Below, in pieces: positions 1 to 7,700 of a DNA stretch of 13,369 nucleotides. The stretch lies in the NCBI GenBank assembly GCA_963703565.1, contig CAVPEW010000073.1, forward strand, positions 1 through 13,369, written 5' to 3'. The notes under the pieces were generated by a model. That model was not told the origin of the DNA. It did not search any database and saw only the letters and a program-made list of their open reading frames with translations. Positions within the stretch are counted from its first letter, which is position 1. Every line of letters starts with the position of its first letter. A program made the translations under genes and the position numbers. Source of the stretch: CAVPEW01 sp963703565 (GTDB taxonomy: Bacteria > Actinomycetota > Acidimicrobiia > Acidimicrobiales > VFJN01).

Positions 1-1
1 G

Positions 2-433
2 CACCTTGGCTTCGAGCCCGTCGAGGCGTACGACTTCTGGGCAAGCGGGTTCAGCGGCGGACCGCTCCAGGTCTCAGCCGACGGAGGCCAGACCAGCCTT
101 GCGCTGTTCGAGGCAAGTGACGCTCATCCCATGATTCCGCAGCAGACCGGGGTGGCGTTCAGCGTCGACGCCGACTCGTTCATCGGCTTCGTCCGTTCCC
201 TGCCTCGTGGGATCGACCACCCGGACGGCCACCCACTTCACCCCGGCGATCTCATCGACTTCGACCTCTGCTGGGCGATCGACCTGGCCGATCCATGGGG
301 GAACCGATACGAGCTCAACTGCTACGACTACGACCGGGTCCGGGACGAACTCGTAACCGCGGACGCTGTCGACGCCGTGCGCTACTGGCCGAGCCAGAGC
401 TATGAGCACTACCTCGAGGCGGACTCGTCGTAG
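2..433 (+). CDS. VOC/glyoxalase-family protein, 3' part
   Basis: The frame is open from base 2 to the TAG at 431-433, so the gene begins outside the window; the ATG at 131 is internal. The visible 143 residues read like the C-terminal half of a vicinal-oxygen-chelate (glyoxalase/bleomycin-resistance/dioxygenase) domain: a beta strand ending GGQTSLALFEAS, a GVAFSVDAD strand, and the usual closing motif DLADPWGNRYELNCYDYD, where the DPxGNxxEL pattern normally places a metal-binding acidic residue on the last strand. Such proteins are small cytosolic metal enzymes or binding proteins with very varied substrates, so no reaction can be named. It is followed by about 250 bp without a clear gene. 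Confidence 0.8.
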   Translation, partial: HLGFEPVEAYDFWASGFSGGPLQVSADGGQTSLALFEASDAHPMIPQQTGVAFSVDADSFIGFVRSLPRGIDHPDGHPLHPGDLIDFDLCWAIDLADPWGNRYELNCYDYDRVRDELVTADAVDAVRYWPSQSYEHYLEADSS

Positions 434-532
434 CGGCCAGCACGTCGAACCACACTCTTCCCCTGCGGCACCTCGGTGAGGATGCCCCACGTCGTTATGG
501 GTGCGCGTTCGGTGTCGCTCGGCATCCGCCAT

Positions 533-552
533 GACGCGACCTGACGTGACCT
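533..552. repeat. two tandem 10-bp units GACG(C/T)GACCT
   Basis: Two adjacent copies of GACGYGACCT lie in the gap between the VOC gene and the zinc-ribbon gene at 685. A 10-bp period puts both copies on the same DNA face, which would suit a regulator binding site. With only two copies in GC-rich DNA, chance is a fair alternative. Apart from this, and a 10-mer CGTTATGGGT that occurs at 493 and again at 628, nothing is seen between 434 and 684. Confidence 0.25.
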
Positions 553-684
553 GAGCCGTCGATCCGTCGCGCTCGCGTCAGGCAGCAGTCGGCGCGGGTT
601 GAACCCCCGACCGTGCCGCCGAGCCGGCGTTATGGGTCACTCGCGGGTTCGAGGCAGATCGACGCTGGGCGCGCTTCTCCTGGG

Positions 685-852
685 ATGATGACCGGCGTGA
701 GCGAGGGCGACGATGCCGACGTCGGGCGAGCGCCGATCTGCTCTTCTTGCGGCGTCACGGCTCTCCCCGCAGAGACCTCGAACGTCATCGACTCCGGCTT
801 CGTGTGCGAGAACCCCGACTGCGATGCCTTCGGAGGCGCCGTCGAGTCCTAG
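685..852 (+). CDS. small zinc-ribbon-like protein
   Basis: A 55-residue protein with an acidic N-terminus and one zinc-ribbon pattern: Cys19-x2-Cys22 (ICSSCG) and Cys41-x4-Cys46 (VCENPDCDA), the type that folds around one zinc ion. The family and function are not recognised. The start is uncertain. ATG 685 (ATGATG) has no clear Shine-Dalgarno. GTG at 697 is a good alternative, because GATGAT at 684-689 resembles an actinobacterial -10 box set to give a leaderless transcript beginning at that GTG. The frame is also open further upstream (GTG 613), but that extension is basic and looks non-coding. A second Cys-rich gene lies 75 bp downstream on the same strand. Confidence 0.5.
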   Translation: MMTGVSEGDDADVGRAPICSSCGVTALPAETSNVIDSGFVCENPDCDAFGGAVES

Positions 853-926
853 GCGCGTGTAGATCGCACGAGACGGCGCGACGTCGTTCCGGCGTTCGGG
901 GACGGTCGCGGGCATCATCGACTCCG

Positions 927-1355
927 ATGAGCTACTGGATCTGGTCACGAGACGTCGATCACACGACGATCGACGACGAGCTCGACCTGCCAGAGGCTGA
1001 CCACGACGGGTACGACCAATACGCCGAGCAATCGGACCGCCTTCGCCTGTGGGCGACGTCCGTGGACGAGAGTCCCGAGTGGGAACGAGAGGCGGACGCG
1101 ACGATCGAACCCTGCGGCCGGTGTCACCGGACAGCGGATCTCGACCCGTGGGGGACATGCGCCGACTGCCGCGTCACCGCCGGCTGGTGCAAGTGGTGTG
1201 GGCTCGACCGACCCGCCTACCGGAAGCTGACCGCATGTCGGACCTGCTACCGCTGGCTGCGGCGGCATTCTGATCTGACCGATCGTGATGCCGCGCCGAT
1301 GCTGCTCTCACAGGCCGTGCAGCGGAAGACGAACCGGGAGCGGCGAAGCGCGTAG
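927..1355 (+). CDS. four-CxxC zinc-ribbon protein
   Basis: A 142-residue protein beginning MSYWIWSRDV. The first 60 residues are acidic and Trp-rich. Four CxxC knuckles follow: C63-x2-C66, C78-x2-C81, C88-x2-C91 and C104-x2-C107, enough for two zinc sites. The C-terminus is basic (QRKTNRERR). Paired ribbons with a basic tail are usual in small nucleic-acid-binding or protein-bridging factors; that role is inferred from composition only. ATG 927 was chosen because the longer frame (from 747) runs through Arg-rich, non-coding-looking sequence. CATCAT at 913-918 could be a -10 box for a leaderless mRNA. It may share regulation with the zinc-ribbon gene upstream. Confidence 0.7.
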   Translation: MSYWIWSRDVDHTTIDDELDLPEADHDGYDQYAEQSDRLRLWATSVDESPEWEREADATIEPCGRCHRTADLDPWGTCADCRVTAGWCKWCGLDRPAYRKLTACRTCYRWLRRHSDLTDRDAAPMLLSQAVQRKTNRERRSA

Positions 1356-1406
1356 CTGACCGTCCGCGCAGTTGTCACAAATCCGCGGTACATTGCTCCA
1401 GAATTG

Positions 1407-1433
1407 GTAGCCGTCCGCCCTGCGGGCGGCTAC
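1407..1433 (+). terminator. 12-bp stem-loop downstream of the zinc-ribbon gene
   Basis: GTAGCCGTCCGC, loop CCT, then GCGGGCGGCTAC: twelve pairs, one of them G-T. It lies 51 nt after the stop at 1355, a fitting place for a terminator. No T-run follows (TTCGCGT), as is common in actinobacteria. It could equally belong to the 5' leader of the gene at 1501. Confidence 0.45.
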
Positions 1434-1440
1434 TTCGCGT

Positions 1441-1486
1441 CCCGGCCACCTAGCGCCGGGCAGCGGAGGGCCTTTCGCCCTCCGCT
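1441..1486 (+). promoter_or_regulatory. two consecutive stem-loops in the leader of the small membrane protein
   Basis: First hairpin: CCCGGC (1441-1446) with GCCGGG (1455-1460). Second: AGCGGAGGGC (1462-1471), loop CTTTC, GCCCTCCGCT (1477-1486), a perfect 10-bp stem. The second ends four bases before the Shine-Dalgarno GGGAGG (1491-1496) of the ORF at 1501. Together with the stem-loop at 1407-1433 this makes three structures in 80 nt, suggesting a structured leader that affects transcription or ribosome access. No known riboswitch class is recognised. Confidence 0.4.
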
Positions 1487-1500
1487 CCATGGGAGGCGCC

Positions 1501-1656
1501 ATGTGCCACGAGCGCATGTCCCGCCTGGAGCGCACCCGCCGATCTGTGGATGACGTAACCAGCGTCGTCTACGCGTTCGCGCGGCTCGTGATGAGCATCC
1601 ACGCTGTGGGGATCGCCTTGGTCCTCGTGGTCGCTGTCCTTCACACGCTCCTGTAG
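1501..1656 (+). CDS. short predicted single-pass membrane protein
   Basis: A 51-residue ORF. The N-terminal half is charged (CHERMSRLERTRRSVDD), and the rest is hydrophobic from about residue 24, with a likely membrane helix at about 33-51 (AVGIALVLVVAVLH). The Shine-Dalgarno GGGAGG ends four bases before the ATG, which supports the start. No family is recognised. Basic residues before the helix suggest the N-terminus stays in the cytoplasm. The gene is isolated, flanked by stem-loops on both sides, and next to a decayed region. It could be a small membrane protein, or chance coding within a structured RNA. Confidence 0.5.
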   Translation: MCHERMSRLERTRRSVDDVTSVVYAFARLVMSIHAVGIALVLVVAVLHTLL

Positions 1657-1670
1657 GGACCACCCCCATC

Positions 1671-1699
1671 CTGCGCCGAGGTGGACAACCTCGGGGCGG
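1671..1699 (+). terminator. stem-loop after the small membrane protein
   Basis: CCGAGGT (1676-1682), loop GGACA, ACCTCGG (1688-1694). Four outer pairs (1671-1674 with 1696-1699, one G-T) continue the stem across one mismatch. It starts 15 nt after the stop at 1656. There is no T-tract, so termination is inferred from position. Confidence 0.4.
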
Positions 1700-1770
1700 A
1701 GCTATGCCCACGATGACCCCACGTAGTCGGTACGACAGGCGCGCTGCCGGCGGTAGGGGGCAAGCCTGGG

Positions 1771-2025
1771 TTAGAGCGAATGAATGAGATCGGCCAGCTG
1801 CGTCATGTCGTCGAAGATGGTGGTGCCGGGGCCTTCGAGCCATGCAGATGGGGTTACGCCGCCGGCATAGCCGAGTGATCGCATACCGGCCGACCGCGCG
1901 GCTTCGACACCGGACTTGCTGTCCTCGACGACGAGCCATCGCTCTGGTGTCATCCCACATCGGGTCGCAGCGTGGAGAAACAGGTCGGGGGCGGGCTTGC
2001 CTTGGCGACCTCGGTCGTGGAGAAG
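1771..2025 (-). pseudogene. HAD-family phosphatase remnant (beta-phosphoglucomutase-like), C-terminal part
   Basis: Read on the minus strand, the sequence gives GKPAPDLFLHAATRCGM, then WLVVEDSKSGVEAARSAGM and a normal C-terminus. These are HAD motif III (the K of GKPAPD) and motif IV (VVEDSxxG), as in the beta-phosphoglucomutase/phosphatase subfamily. The N-terminal half, with motif I (DxD nucleophile) and the cap, is missing. Two lesions are visible. Near 2000-2001 a single base is lost: FSTTEVAK reads in one frame and GKPAPD in the next, and restoring one G to AAGGCAAG gives FSTTEVAKGKPAPD. At 2025/2026 the gene is cut by an IS3-type terminus. The open frame up to 2064 runs into IS sequence. 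It cannot make a working enzyme. Confidence 0.85.
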
Positions 2026-2350
2026 TGAACCGCCCTGGATTTGATGGAGGGTCGGTTTAGGCAACGACCGCCTGGTCGGCGGACGGGCTGGTGAGTTCGT
2101 GGAGCTCCTCGAACTCGATGGGTGACATCTTGCCGATCGAGTGATGGAGGCGGCTGGTGTTGTACCAGTGAACCCAGCTGGCGGTCTCCCGTTCGAGGTC
2201 GGCGGCGCCGCTCCAGCTGCGAGCCCGGTCGTGATCGACGAGTTCGGTCTTGAACAAGCCGATGGTCGATTCCATGAGGGCGTTGTCGAGGGCGTCGCCG
2301 ACGGTGCCGATCGAGGGGGCGATCCCGGCCTCGAGCAGCGCGTCGGTGAC
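2026..2350 (-). mobile_element. IS3-family insertion sequence remnant
   Basis: The left edge at 2026 reads TGAACCGCCCTGG, typical of the inverted-repeat ends of IS3-family elements in actinobacteria (TGAACCGCCC start). The transposase C-terminus follows inside it. Recognisable transposase homology ends near 2345-2355, and no second inverted repeat or the rest of the element is seen, so only about 325 bp of one end remain. The end abuts a HAD gene fragment directly, and the HAD 5' half is not found on the other side. A later deletion therefore removed most of the IS and the target gene's start. Confidence 0.8.
2057..2350 (-). pseudogene. IS3-family transposase (OrfB), C-terminal fragment
   Basis: The minus-strand translation contains EAGIAPSIGTVGDALDNALMES, then IGLFKTEL, WVHWYNTSRLHHSIGKMSP and a stop at 2057. 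This is the C-terminal end of the IS3 OrfB rve integrase core: DNAxxES carries the third catalytic acidic residue of the DDE triad, and the WYN-xRLHxxI-xxxSP block is the usual family signature. The two catalytic aspartates and the OrfA part are absent. The frame continues upstream to 2425, but those residues (GEVGLQVGPRQLGDLRR) do not resemble the family. The fragment is non-functional. Confidence 0.85.
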
Positions 2351-2464
2351 CTCCCGGAGGCGCCGGAGATCCCCCAGCTGACGAGGGCCGACTTGCAGCC
2401 CTACCTCACCGCCCGGGGCGCACACTCACCCCACAGGGGCTAGCTCCCGAGGACCGCTGCGCGG

Positions 2465-2707
2465 CTACCTGCGGTCTCGAGGAGGGTTCGGGTCGTTCCC
2501 GGGCGCCACAGTGTCGGAGTCACGGATCCGTCCGTCTCGACCGTGGATCACGACCTCGCCGCCGCCGAGGTTGCCGACGATGTGCCTCGCCCGGTCGATT
2601 GCTTCCGCCTGCGTGCCGGTCACGGCTGAAGCCCGCTCGCTCCCGGGCGCTACGACCTGCCAGCCATCCTCGTGCGGAGTCACATGCCGCTCGTTCCTAG
2701 GTGCCAC
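2465..2707 (-). CDS. DUF2188 domain protein
   Basis: An 80-residue protein. RHVTPHEDGWQVV, then SAVTGTQAEAIDRAR and a closing EVVIHGRDGRIRDSDTV form the DUF2188 pattern: a short beta hairpin, a helix over a TQxEAixxAR segment, and a final hairpin with HGxDGxIRxxDT. The family's role is unknown; members are small, soluble and common on accessory DNA. The start is GTG at 2707, because GGAGGAGGT (complement of 2714-2722) lies six bases upstream. The longer frame to 2791 is rejected for that reason. The C-terminus is Pro/Asp/Arg-rich. It stands alone next to the IS remnant. Confidence 0.8.
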   Translation of the reverse strand: MAPRNERHVTPHEDGWQVVAPGSERASAVTGTQAEAIDRARHIVGNLGGGEVVIHGRDGRIRDSDTVAPGNDPNPPRDRR

Positions 2708-2868
2708 GTCCCTACCTCCTCCGGCCGGGAGTTCCCCGGTGGCCTCAGTATGGAGACGGGGTGTGACACCGACCGACGGCGGGCAGGCCATCTGCCGACG
2801 CCGATCCTTGTCGCCGTCGGCGCGCTCGCGCCGGTATCGGGCATTCTCTCCTCGGCCGTAGCCCAGGC

Positions 2869-3567
2869 TCAGGGGATCTGGCCTTCCATCCGTCTCACGG
2901 CGTTGCGACTCATGGCCAGCAGATGCTCCGTGTCCGGGGTCGTATAGGCGGTTCCCTCCGTCACCGTGAGGACGACAGCACCGACCCGGATGTAGACGGT
3001 GTCCGTCACATTCAAGATGTCCTCTCGGCCGTCCCGGCGGTCGACCACGGTCTGGCGGTACGCGAAGGATTCTTCTCCGAGGCGTGGGTCAGCCTGCTGC
3101 CGCACCAAGAACGTAACTCCGTCATCGTCGAACTCGTCACAGGTCGTGACCGCTTCTCGGTGACGCCCCATAACTGTGATCGCGCCTTCAGTCGCCGGGA
3201 ACGCGACAGCGGTCTCGGAGAACCAGGGTCCGACCGTGGCGTCGCGCTCGGCATCGAACTGCGCTACGGCCTGGTTCCCCTCGGAGCGGGCCGCCTGGTT
3301 CGGACCTCCACAGAATCCGCCGGTCGAGTCCGAGACGAACTCGGCCTTCGCTCCCTCGGCCCATCCGGTGGCGAGGTCGTCGATGGTCAGCATCGCTTCG
3401 GGGAGCTGCTCCCCGCTCAGCGTCGGGACCGCTGTCGTAGTCGTCGAAGGCGCTGCGGTAGTAGTCGTTGTCGTCGGCCTCGACTCGGCCACCGGCTCCT
3501 GCTCGCCCCCGCTATTGCATGCCGCGAGAGTCGTCAGGAGGAGTACCGCGCTGATCGAGCGACGCAT
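2869..3567 (-). CDS. Thr-rich secreted lipoprotein of unknown function
   Basis: 232 residues. The N-terminus is a lipoprotein signal: MRR, a hydrophobic stretch ISAVLLLTTL, and lipobox LAAC with Cys17 as the lipidated residue. A low-complexity Thr/Ala/Pro linker follows at about residues 31-49. The globular part begins LPEAMLTIDDLATGW, resembling actinobacterial extracytoplasmic lipoproteins and PknH-type sensor domains; that similarity is a weak inference. Two cysteines (in GGFCGG and TTCDEF) could form a disulfide outside the membrane. ATG 3567 is chosen because it puts the signal peptide at the start; the upstream extension (to 3666) is Arg-rich and would spoil the signal. No partner gene is adjacent. 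Confidence 0.8.
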   Translation of the reverse strand: MRRSISAVLLLTTLAACNSGGEQEPVAESRPTTTTTTAAPSTTTTAVPTLSGEQLPEAMLTIDDLATGWAEGAKAEFVSDSTGGFCGGPNQAARSEGNQAVAQFDAERDATVGPWFSETAVAFPATEGAITVMGRHREAVTTCDEFDDDGVTFLVRQQADPRLGEESFAYRQTVVDRRDGREDILNVTDTVYIRVGAVVLTVTEGTAYTTPDTEHLLAMSRNAVRRMEGQIP

Positions 3568-4173
3568 CAAGACCCAGAACCTTACGTGTGGCCCGCATCC
3601 GCCTCTCGTGAGACCACGTCGGCGGGGCCCGACACCATCTGCTCTACGCCGGGTGGGCGACGGCAATCAAGCAGGCCAGCAGTCCCACTGCCGCCTCTCG
3701 CGACGCGGCAGATCGAGTGCTCTGGTCGCGTCACGAGCGTCGTCGGCTGTCCGAGAACATCTGTCCATAACGACAGGAGGCATTGCCACCAAGGTGCCGG
3801 TAGCGGGCAGGCGACTTTCGCGAGCACGATTGCTCGCCCGCACGATTGCACGGCGTTCCGATTCGGCGATCTGGTCTGACGTCGCGAGCGCGGGACTGGT
3901 CTCCCCGAACGCGCGCCTCCAACGGCATCGTGCCGCATCACCGATCGCCGGCACGGTAGCTGGGGGGAAAGGCGGCGTCGCGGCTGTCCTTCTGCCTATC
4001 GACGCCCCCATGGTCAGTACCGCTCGGCGGTCGGTGGTCGTCAGCGGGCAGATCTCGTTGGTCACCGACAGCCGTGCCCTTGCTCGTTCTGTGTCCTGGG
4101 GCAGGAGTACGCTGAGGGCGCTTGGTTCGCGACCGTCCGGTCGCCTCTGCGACAGACGTGCAGGAGGCGCATC
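3568..4173. other. 606-bp stretch without a convincing gene
   Basis: Open frames cross this stretch on both strands, but all give Arg/Ser/Pro-rich translations with no domain pattern, as expected by chance at this GC content. Visible features: a small dyad CGAGCA-CGAT-TGCTCG near 3817-3832 sharing GCACGATTGC with a nearby second copy, and a hairpin GCGACCG-TC-CGGTCGC at 4129-4144 just before the ribosome binding site of the gene at 4174. The promoters for the lipoprotein (leftward) and the gene pair at 4174 (rightward) should lie here, but no strong -35/-10 pair can be named. Confidence 0.6.
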
Positions 4174-4413
4174 GTGGATGCCGCGACGATGGACAAGGTG
4201 TTGTTGGCCAAGCTGCTCGACGAAGCGGGCGGTGGACTGACGGCGATCGCCGCCGAGCTGTGCCCGCTCTATGACCGTTGGGCGGCAGACGGCGCGGACG
4301 AACAGACGCTGCAGTGGATGTGGAGCGTGCTCGAACGGCTCGGGTTCTGGGCCAAGCGGCTCGAGTTGGCCGCAGACCCTGAGATGCTCGCCCTCTTCCC
4401 GACGGTCGATTGA
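4174..4413 (+). CDS. small helical protein of unknown function, first gene of a coupled pair
   Basis: 79 residues, largely helical and acidic overall, with a Trp-rich centre (QWMWSVLERLGFWAKRLELAAD) and no Cys or membrane segment. The family is not recognised. The GTG start at 4174 is preceded by AGGAGG (4162-4167) at six bases, a strong ribosome binding site; the internal ATG at 4189 is less well placed. Its TGA overlaps the next gene's ATG by one base, so the two are translated together and probably act together. The pair has the form of a small two-gene module (for example a regulator with a partner), but nothing in the sequence shows a toxin or antitoxin fold. Confidence 0.7.
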   Translation: MDAATMDKVLLAKLLDEAGGGLTAIAAELCPLYDRWAADGADEQTLQWMWSVLERLGFWAKRLELAADPEMLALFPTVD

Positions 4414-4700
4414 TGGCGGTCGACGACCTGGTCGCGAAGCTCGTACGCGACCAGTCCGACCCCGCCGAGGGGCATCTCGGACGCGCCGTCGTTGCCATGC
4501 GGGTGGCGACCGTGGCGGAGCACCTCGCCCGAGTCGAGGTCCACCGGGCGCGCCGCGCCGGTGCGACCTGGCGGGAGGTGGGCGCGGCGTTCGGCACGAA
4601 CCGCCAAGCGGCACACGAGCGGTTCAGCGACGGTCCCGACGGTCGCCACTCGCGCGCATTCCGCCCGGGTCCTCAATCGAGGAGCGACAGCTCGGGCTGA
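4413..4700 (+). CDS. small HTH-like protein, second gene of a coupled pair
   Basis: 95 residues. Residues 50-71 (GATWREVGAAFGTNRQAAHERF) look like a helix-turn-helix: a first helix with TWREVGAAFG, a turn, and a recognition helix RQAAHERF. This pattern recurs in short actinobacterial proteins that guard or regulate other genes. A long helix precedes it (HLGRAVVAMRVATVAEHLARVEVHRA). The C-terminal 20 residues are polar and probably disordered. ATG 4413 was chosen over TTG 4410 because it overlaps the previous stop. Its 3' end overlaps the 3' end of the convergent relaxase gene by 28 bp. DNA binding is inferred from the motif alone. Confidence 0.7.
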   Translation: MAVDDLVAKLVRDQSDPAEGHLGRAVVAMRVATVAEHLARVEVHRARRAGATWREVGAAFGTNRQAAHERFSDGPDGRHSRAFRPGPQSRSDSSG

Positions 4701-7700
4701 GCTCGGGCCGGGAGGTCGAGTTCGACCGCCGAGGTTCGCTCGTGTTCGAGACTCTCGGCGATCGCCTTGGCGGCGACGTTGAGCGCTTGGGCCGCACGGT
4801 CCCAGGACGCGCCGGCGTACACGTCGGAGTGCCTCGGCCCGAGCACGGCCTCGACGGGTGTGGCCGCGCCCGTCGAGGCCGAGGCCCGGTAGCGCTCGTG
4901 GTGGACAGCGACTGCCTCAGCAGCATCTGACCACGCCCGGTGCGCGATCGGGTTGCTCGGTGGAGCGCCGATCACTTCGACAACGGTGTGGGGTGGCGTG
5001 ACTGCGGTGGCGGCTCGGAGCTCGAGCTCGCGTGCCAGTTCGGCGCGTCGCACCAAGGGGTAGTCGGCGACCTCGTCGGGGTGGTCGGCGAGGTAGGCGG
5101 CGCGCGCCTCGACGGCCGGCGCGAGCGCGGCGAGTCTTCGCTCGACACGCTCGAGGCCGCGGTCGAGTTCTCGTCGCCGCCGATCAGCGGCGTTGTCATC
5201 GAGTGATGCGACCCGTCGCTGTGCGAGGAGCGCGTCGCGTGCGGCTGTTGCCTCGTCGTGGTCCTGCGTGACGTCGGGTGGTCCGCCTCGGAGGACGGCT
5301 TCGATGCGGAGACGTTCGTTGCGCAGCTCGTCGAGCTTCCAGCCGTGATAGCGAGCCCGGACTTCGTCGATGGTCGGGTCGGCGTCGTGGACGAGGGCGT
5401 TGGCGCGCTCTCGTCCCAGCGCCGAGGCGACGGTGTCGAGCCCGGTCGATCGGCCGGCGTGTGCGCGGCTGGTGGTGTCGTCGTCAGCGACGGCGGTTCC
5501 GTCAACGAGGTAGAGCCGAGTCTCGAGGCGGCCGCGGCTGAAGGCCACGTATCCCTGCTCGAAGCTCGCCTCGTCGCCGGCGAAGTAGAGCGCCCGGTCG
5601 AGGGTCGCGCCCTGGACGCCGTAGGTGGTTCGCGCATACCCGTGCTCGACGTGGCCCGGACCGTCGAGGTAGGCGGCGGGCAGCGTGATGCGCCCGTCCC
5701 GGCGGAAGTCGACGGTGACGGCTCGCCGATCGGGGTCGACGCCGACGACGGTTCCGGCGGAGCCGTTCTTCACCCACCCGGCGTTGGAGCGCAGCCGTGG
5801 CTCGTTGCGGCGGGTGACGATCCAGTCGCCGGCCTGGATCTCTACGCCGTCTGGGGTGGTCACCGTCGGCCCGGTAAGGCGGCCGCTGGTGGTCATGGCG
5901 ATGCGAGCCCGCCGGTTGAGCTCGCGGCGGACCCGGTTGGGGCCGGCGATCATGGGGTCGAGCCCGCCGTCGGCGACCGCGTTGGCCCAGTCGTCGACCA
6001 TCTGCTGATACGCCGCGACAGCGGTGCCGGCCCGGTGGATGTGTCCGTTGGTGTCGTAGCGGGCGAGCGCGGACTCGACCAGGCCGTTGCGGAACTCGTC
6101 GATCGCGGCGCGGTCGTTCGCGTTCTGCTGACGGTTGTTGCCTTCGAGCTGCGACCGCGGTGCCGGCGTCCCTGGCGCGCAGGACGAGTTGCTTGAAGAA
6201 CCCGCCGGTCTCGACCGCGCCGTGCTGCTTCTCGTCGCCGATCAGCTTCAACGATCCGCCGGCGGCAGCGACGTGTGTGGCGATGCGGTGGAGGTCGCGG
6301 GTGCCGACCATCGACGCCTCGTCGACGATGACCACCGTGCCCGCTTCGAGCCCGCAGCGGTCGAGGCGGCGCAGCAACCGGGCGATGGTCGTCGCCTCGG
6401 TCCCGGTGAGCGGCCCGAACCGGCACGAGTCCTCGAGCTCGGCTGCGGCGGTGGCGGCGAGCGCGCAGCCGACGACGGGCACCCCCGACCCGACCAGCGC
6501 CCGGACGTAGGTCGAGGTCGCGTAGGTCTTGCCGGAGCCAGGCCGACCCGACACGGGCTGGATCGAGCCGGCCGCGGGGGAGGCGAGGGCTCTGACCATC
6601 GCCGCCTGCTCGCTGTTCAGCGAGGGGCGGCCAGAGATGACGGCGTCGATGACGGCGGGGTCTGGAACCTGCGGTGCGGGGACGAAGCCGGTGTCTGACC
6701 ATCGCCTGAGGTCGCCTTCGAGCTGGACGAGGTCCGGTGTTGTCCATCGGGCCAGGTCGACGTCCCGCTCCTTCGAGCCCGCTCTGCGCCACACCCACTC
6801 GGTCCCGTTGGTGAGATCCGGATGCAGCGGGACCGCGTGGTCAGAGTCCAGGAACCCCTCGACGATCTGCTCGACGTCGGCAGCGTCAGCTTCGACGCCG
6901 ACGAGGTCGCACACCGCCTCGACGACCTCCTTGCGGGTGAAGGTCGACGCGTGCTTGGTCAGACCTTCCGGCCCTCCGATCACGCGGTGGACCGCGTCGG
7001 CGGCGATGGTCGAATTCGAGGAGTCGGCCCGGCTCAGTCGGCCGAAGCAGGCGGCGAGCTCGTCGGGCCCGAAGCCGAGCGCCTCGGCCTCCGCGCGCCA
7101 CCGCGCGACAAGGTGGTCAGGGTCGACGCCGTACTCCTTGGACCTGCGGGTCGAGAGCGTGGCGGTCTGGTGGGCGCGGGCGGAGGTGTAGCCGGACTCG
7201 GCGACCATCGCCTCGATCTCGTCCCGGCGCTTCGAGAACGCGCGCACGACCTCCCGCGGGACGCCTTCGATCTCTGCCCAACCGTTGCGCACGTGCCCCC
7301 AAGCGACGCCGAGCCGCTCGGTGAGGAGGTGGCGGAGCTCGACCTGGTACAGCATCCCCGCAGGACGGGCGTGGTCGAACAGCGGACGACCATCGACCGC
7401 CTGCCACCGGCCCTCGACGGTCTTGGTCAGATTCGCGGTGACCACGTGTGAGTGCAGCAGCGGGTCACCAGCTCGGCTGGTCCGGTGGTCGAACGCCGCG
7501 GCGATCACACCGTCGGTCATGATCCGGACCTGCCGGCTCCCGTCGCGCTTCCTCGCGTACAGGGCGTGCGACTCGATGTAGTCGACGACCCGGTCGACGG
7601 CCTCGGCGTGGGCCTGGCGGATCGCGCGACGGGTTGGTTCGTCGGCGAGTGCCCAGAGGATCGAGACGGACTTGGGTGGGCGAAGGGTCAGGTCGTAGCC

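Noticed and set aside
493..637. CGTTATGGGT at 493-502 and 628-637 as a possible att duplication
   Set aside because: Only 10 bp, 125 bp apart, with no integrase or tRNA gene nearby; probably chance.
590..650. tRNA-like T-arm (GGGTTCAACC on the minus strand, GGTTCGAG on the plus strand)
   Set aside because: No acceptor stem, anticodon arm or D-arm can be folded around either; not a tRNA.
2356..2443. Possible C-terminal tail of a lost plus-strand gene (EAPEIPQLTRADLQPYL to TAG at 2443)
   Set aside because: The codon use is acceptable, but it is only about 28 codons next to a deletion junction, with no recognisable family; it is not supportable as a gene fragment.
2869..3567. Thr/Ala codon repetition in the lipoprotein linker as a DNA repeat array
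   Set aside because: It is a low-complexity protein linker common in actinobacterial lipoproteins, not a CRISPR or tandem-repeat element; no CRISPR array is present anywhere in the window.
3176..4240. Long plus-strand open frame across the lipoprotein and the following gap
   Set aside because: It is antisense to the lipoprotein for its first part, is Arg/Ser-rich, has no domain pattern and no ribosome binding site; long chance frames are normal at this GC content.
3667..4614. Long minus-strand open frame over the gap and the coupled small genes
   Set aside because: It is Arg/Pro-rich without any family motif, and it overlaps two plus-strand genes that have good start signals.
6140..6155. 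Programmed ribosomal frameshift in the relaxase
   Set aside because: No slippery sequence or following stem-loop typical of programmed shifting is visible at the site; mutation or sequencing error is simpler.
5258..6196. 312-codon plus-strand frame opposite the relaxase
   Set aside because: It is the complement of well-matched helicase coding sequence and its composition (Val/Gly/Asp repeats) is typical of an antisense shadow.
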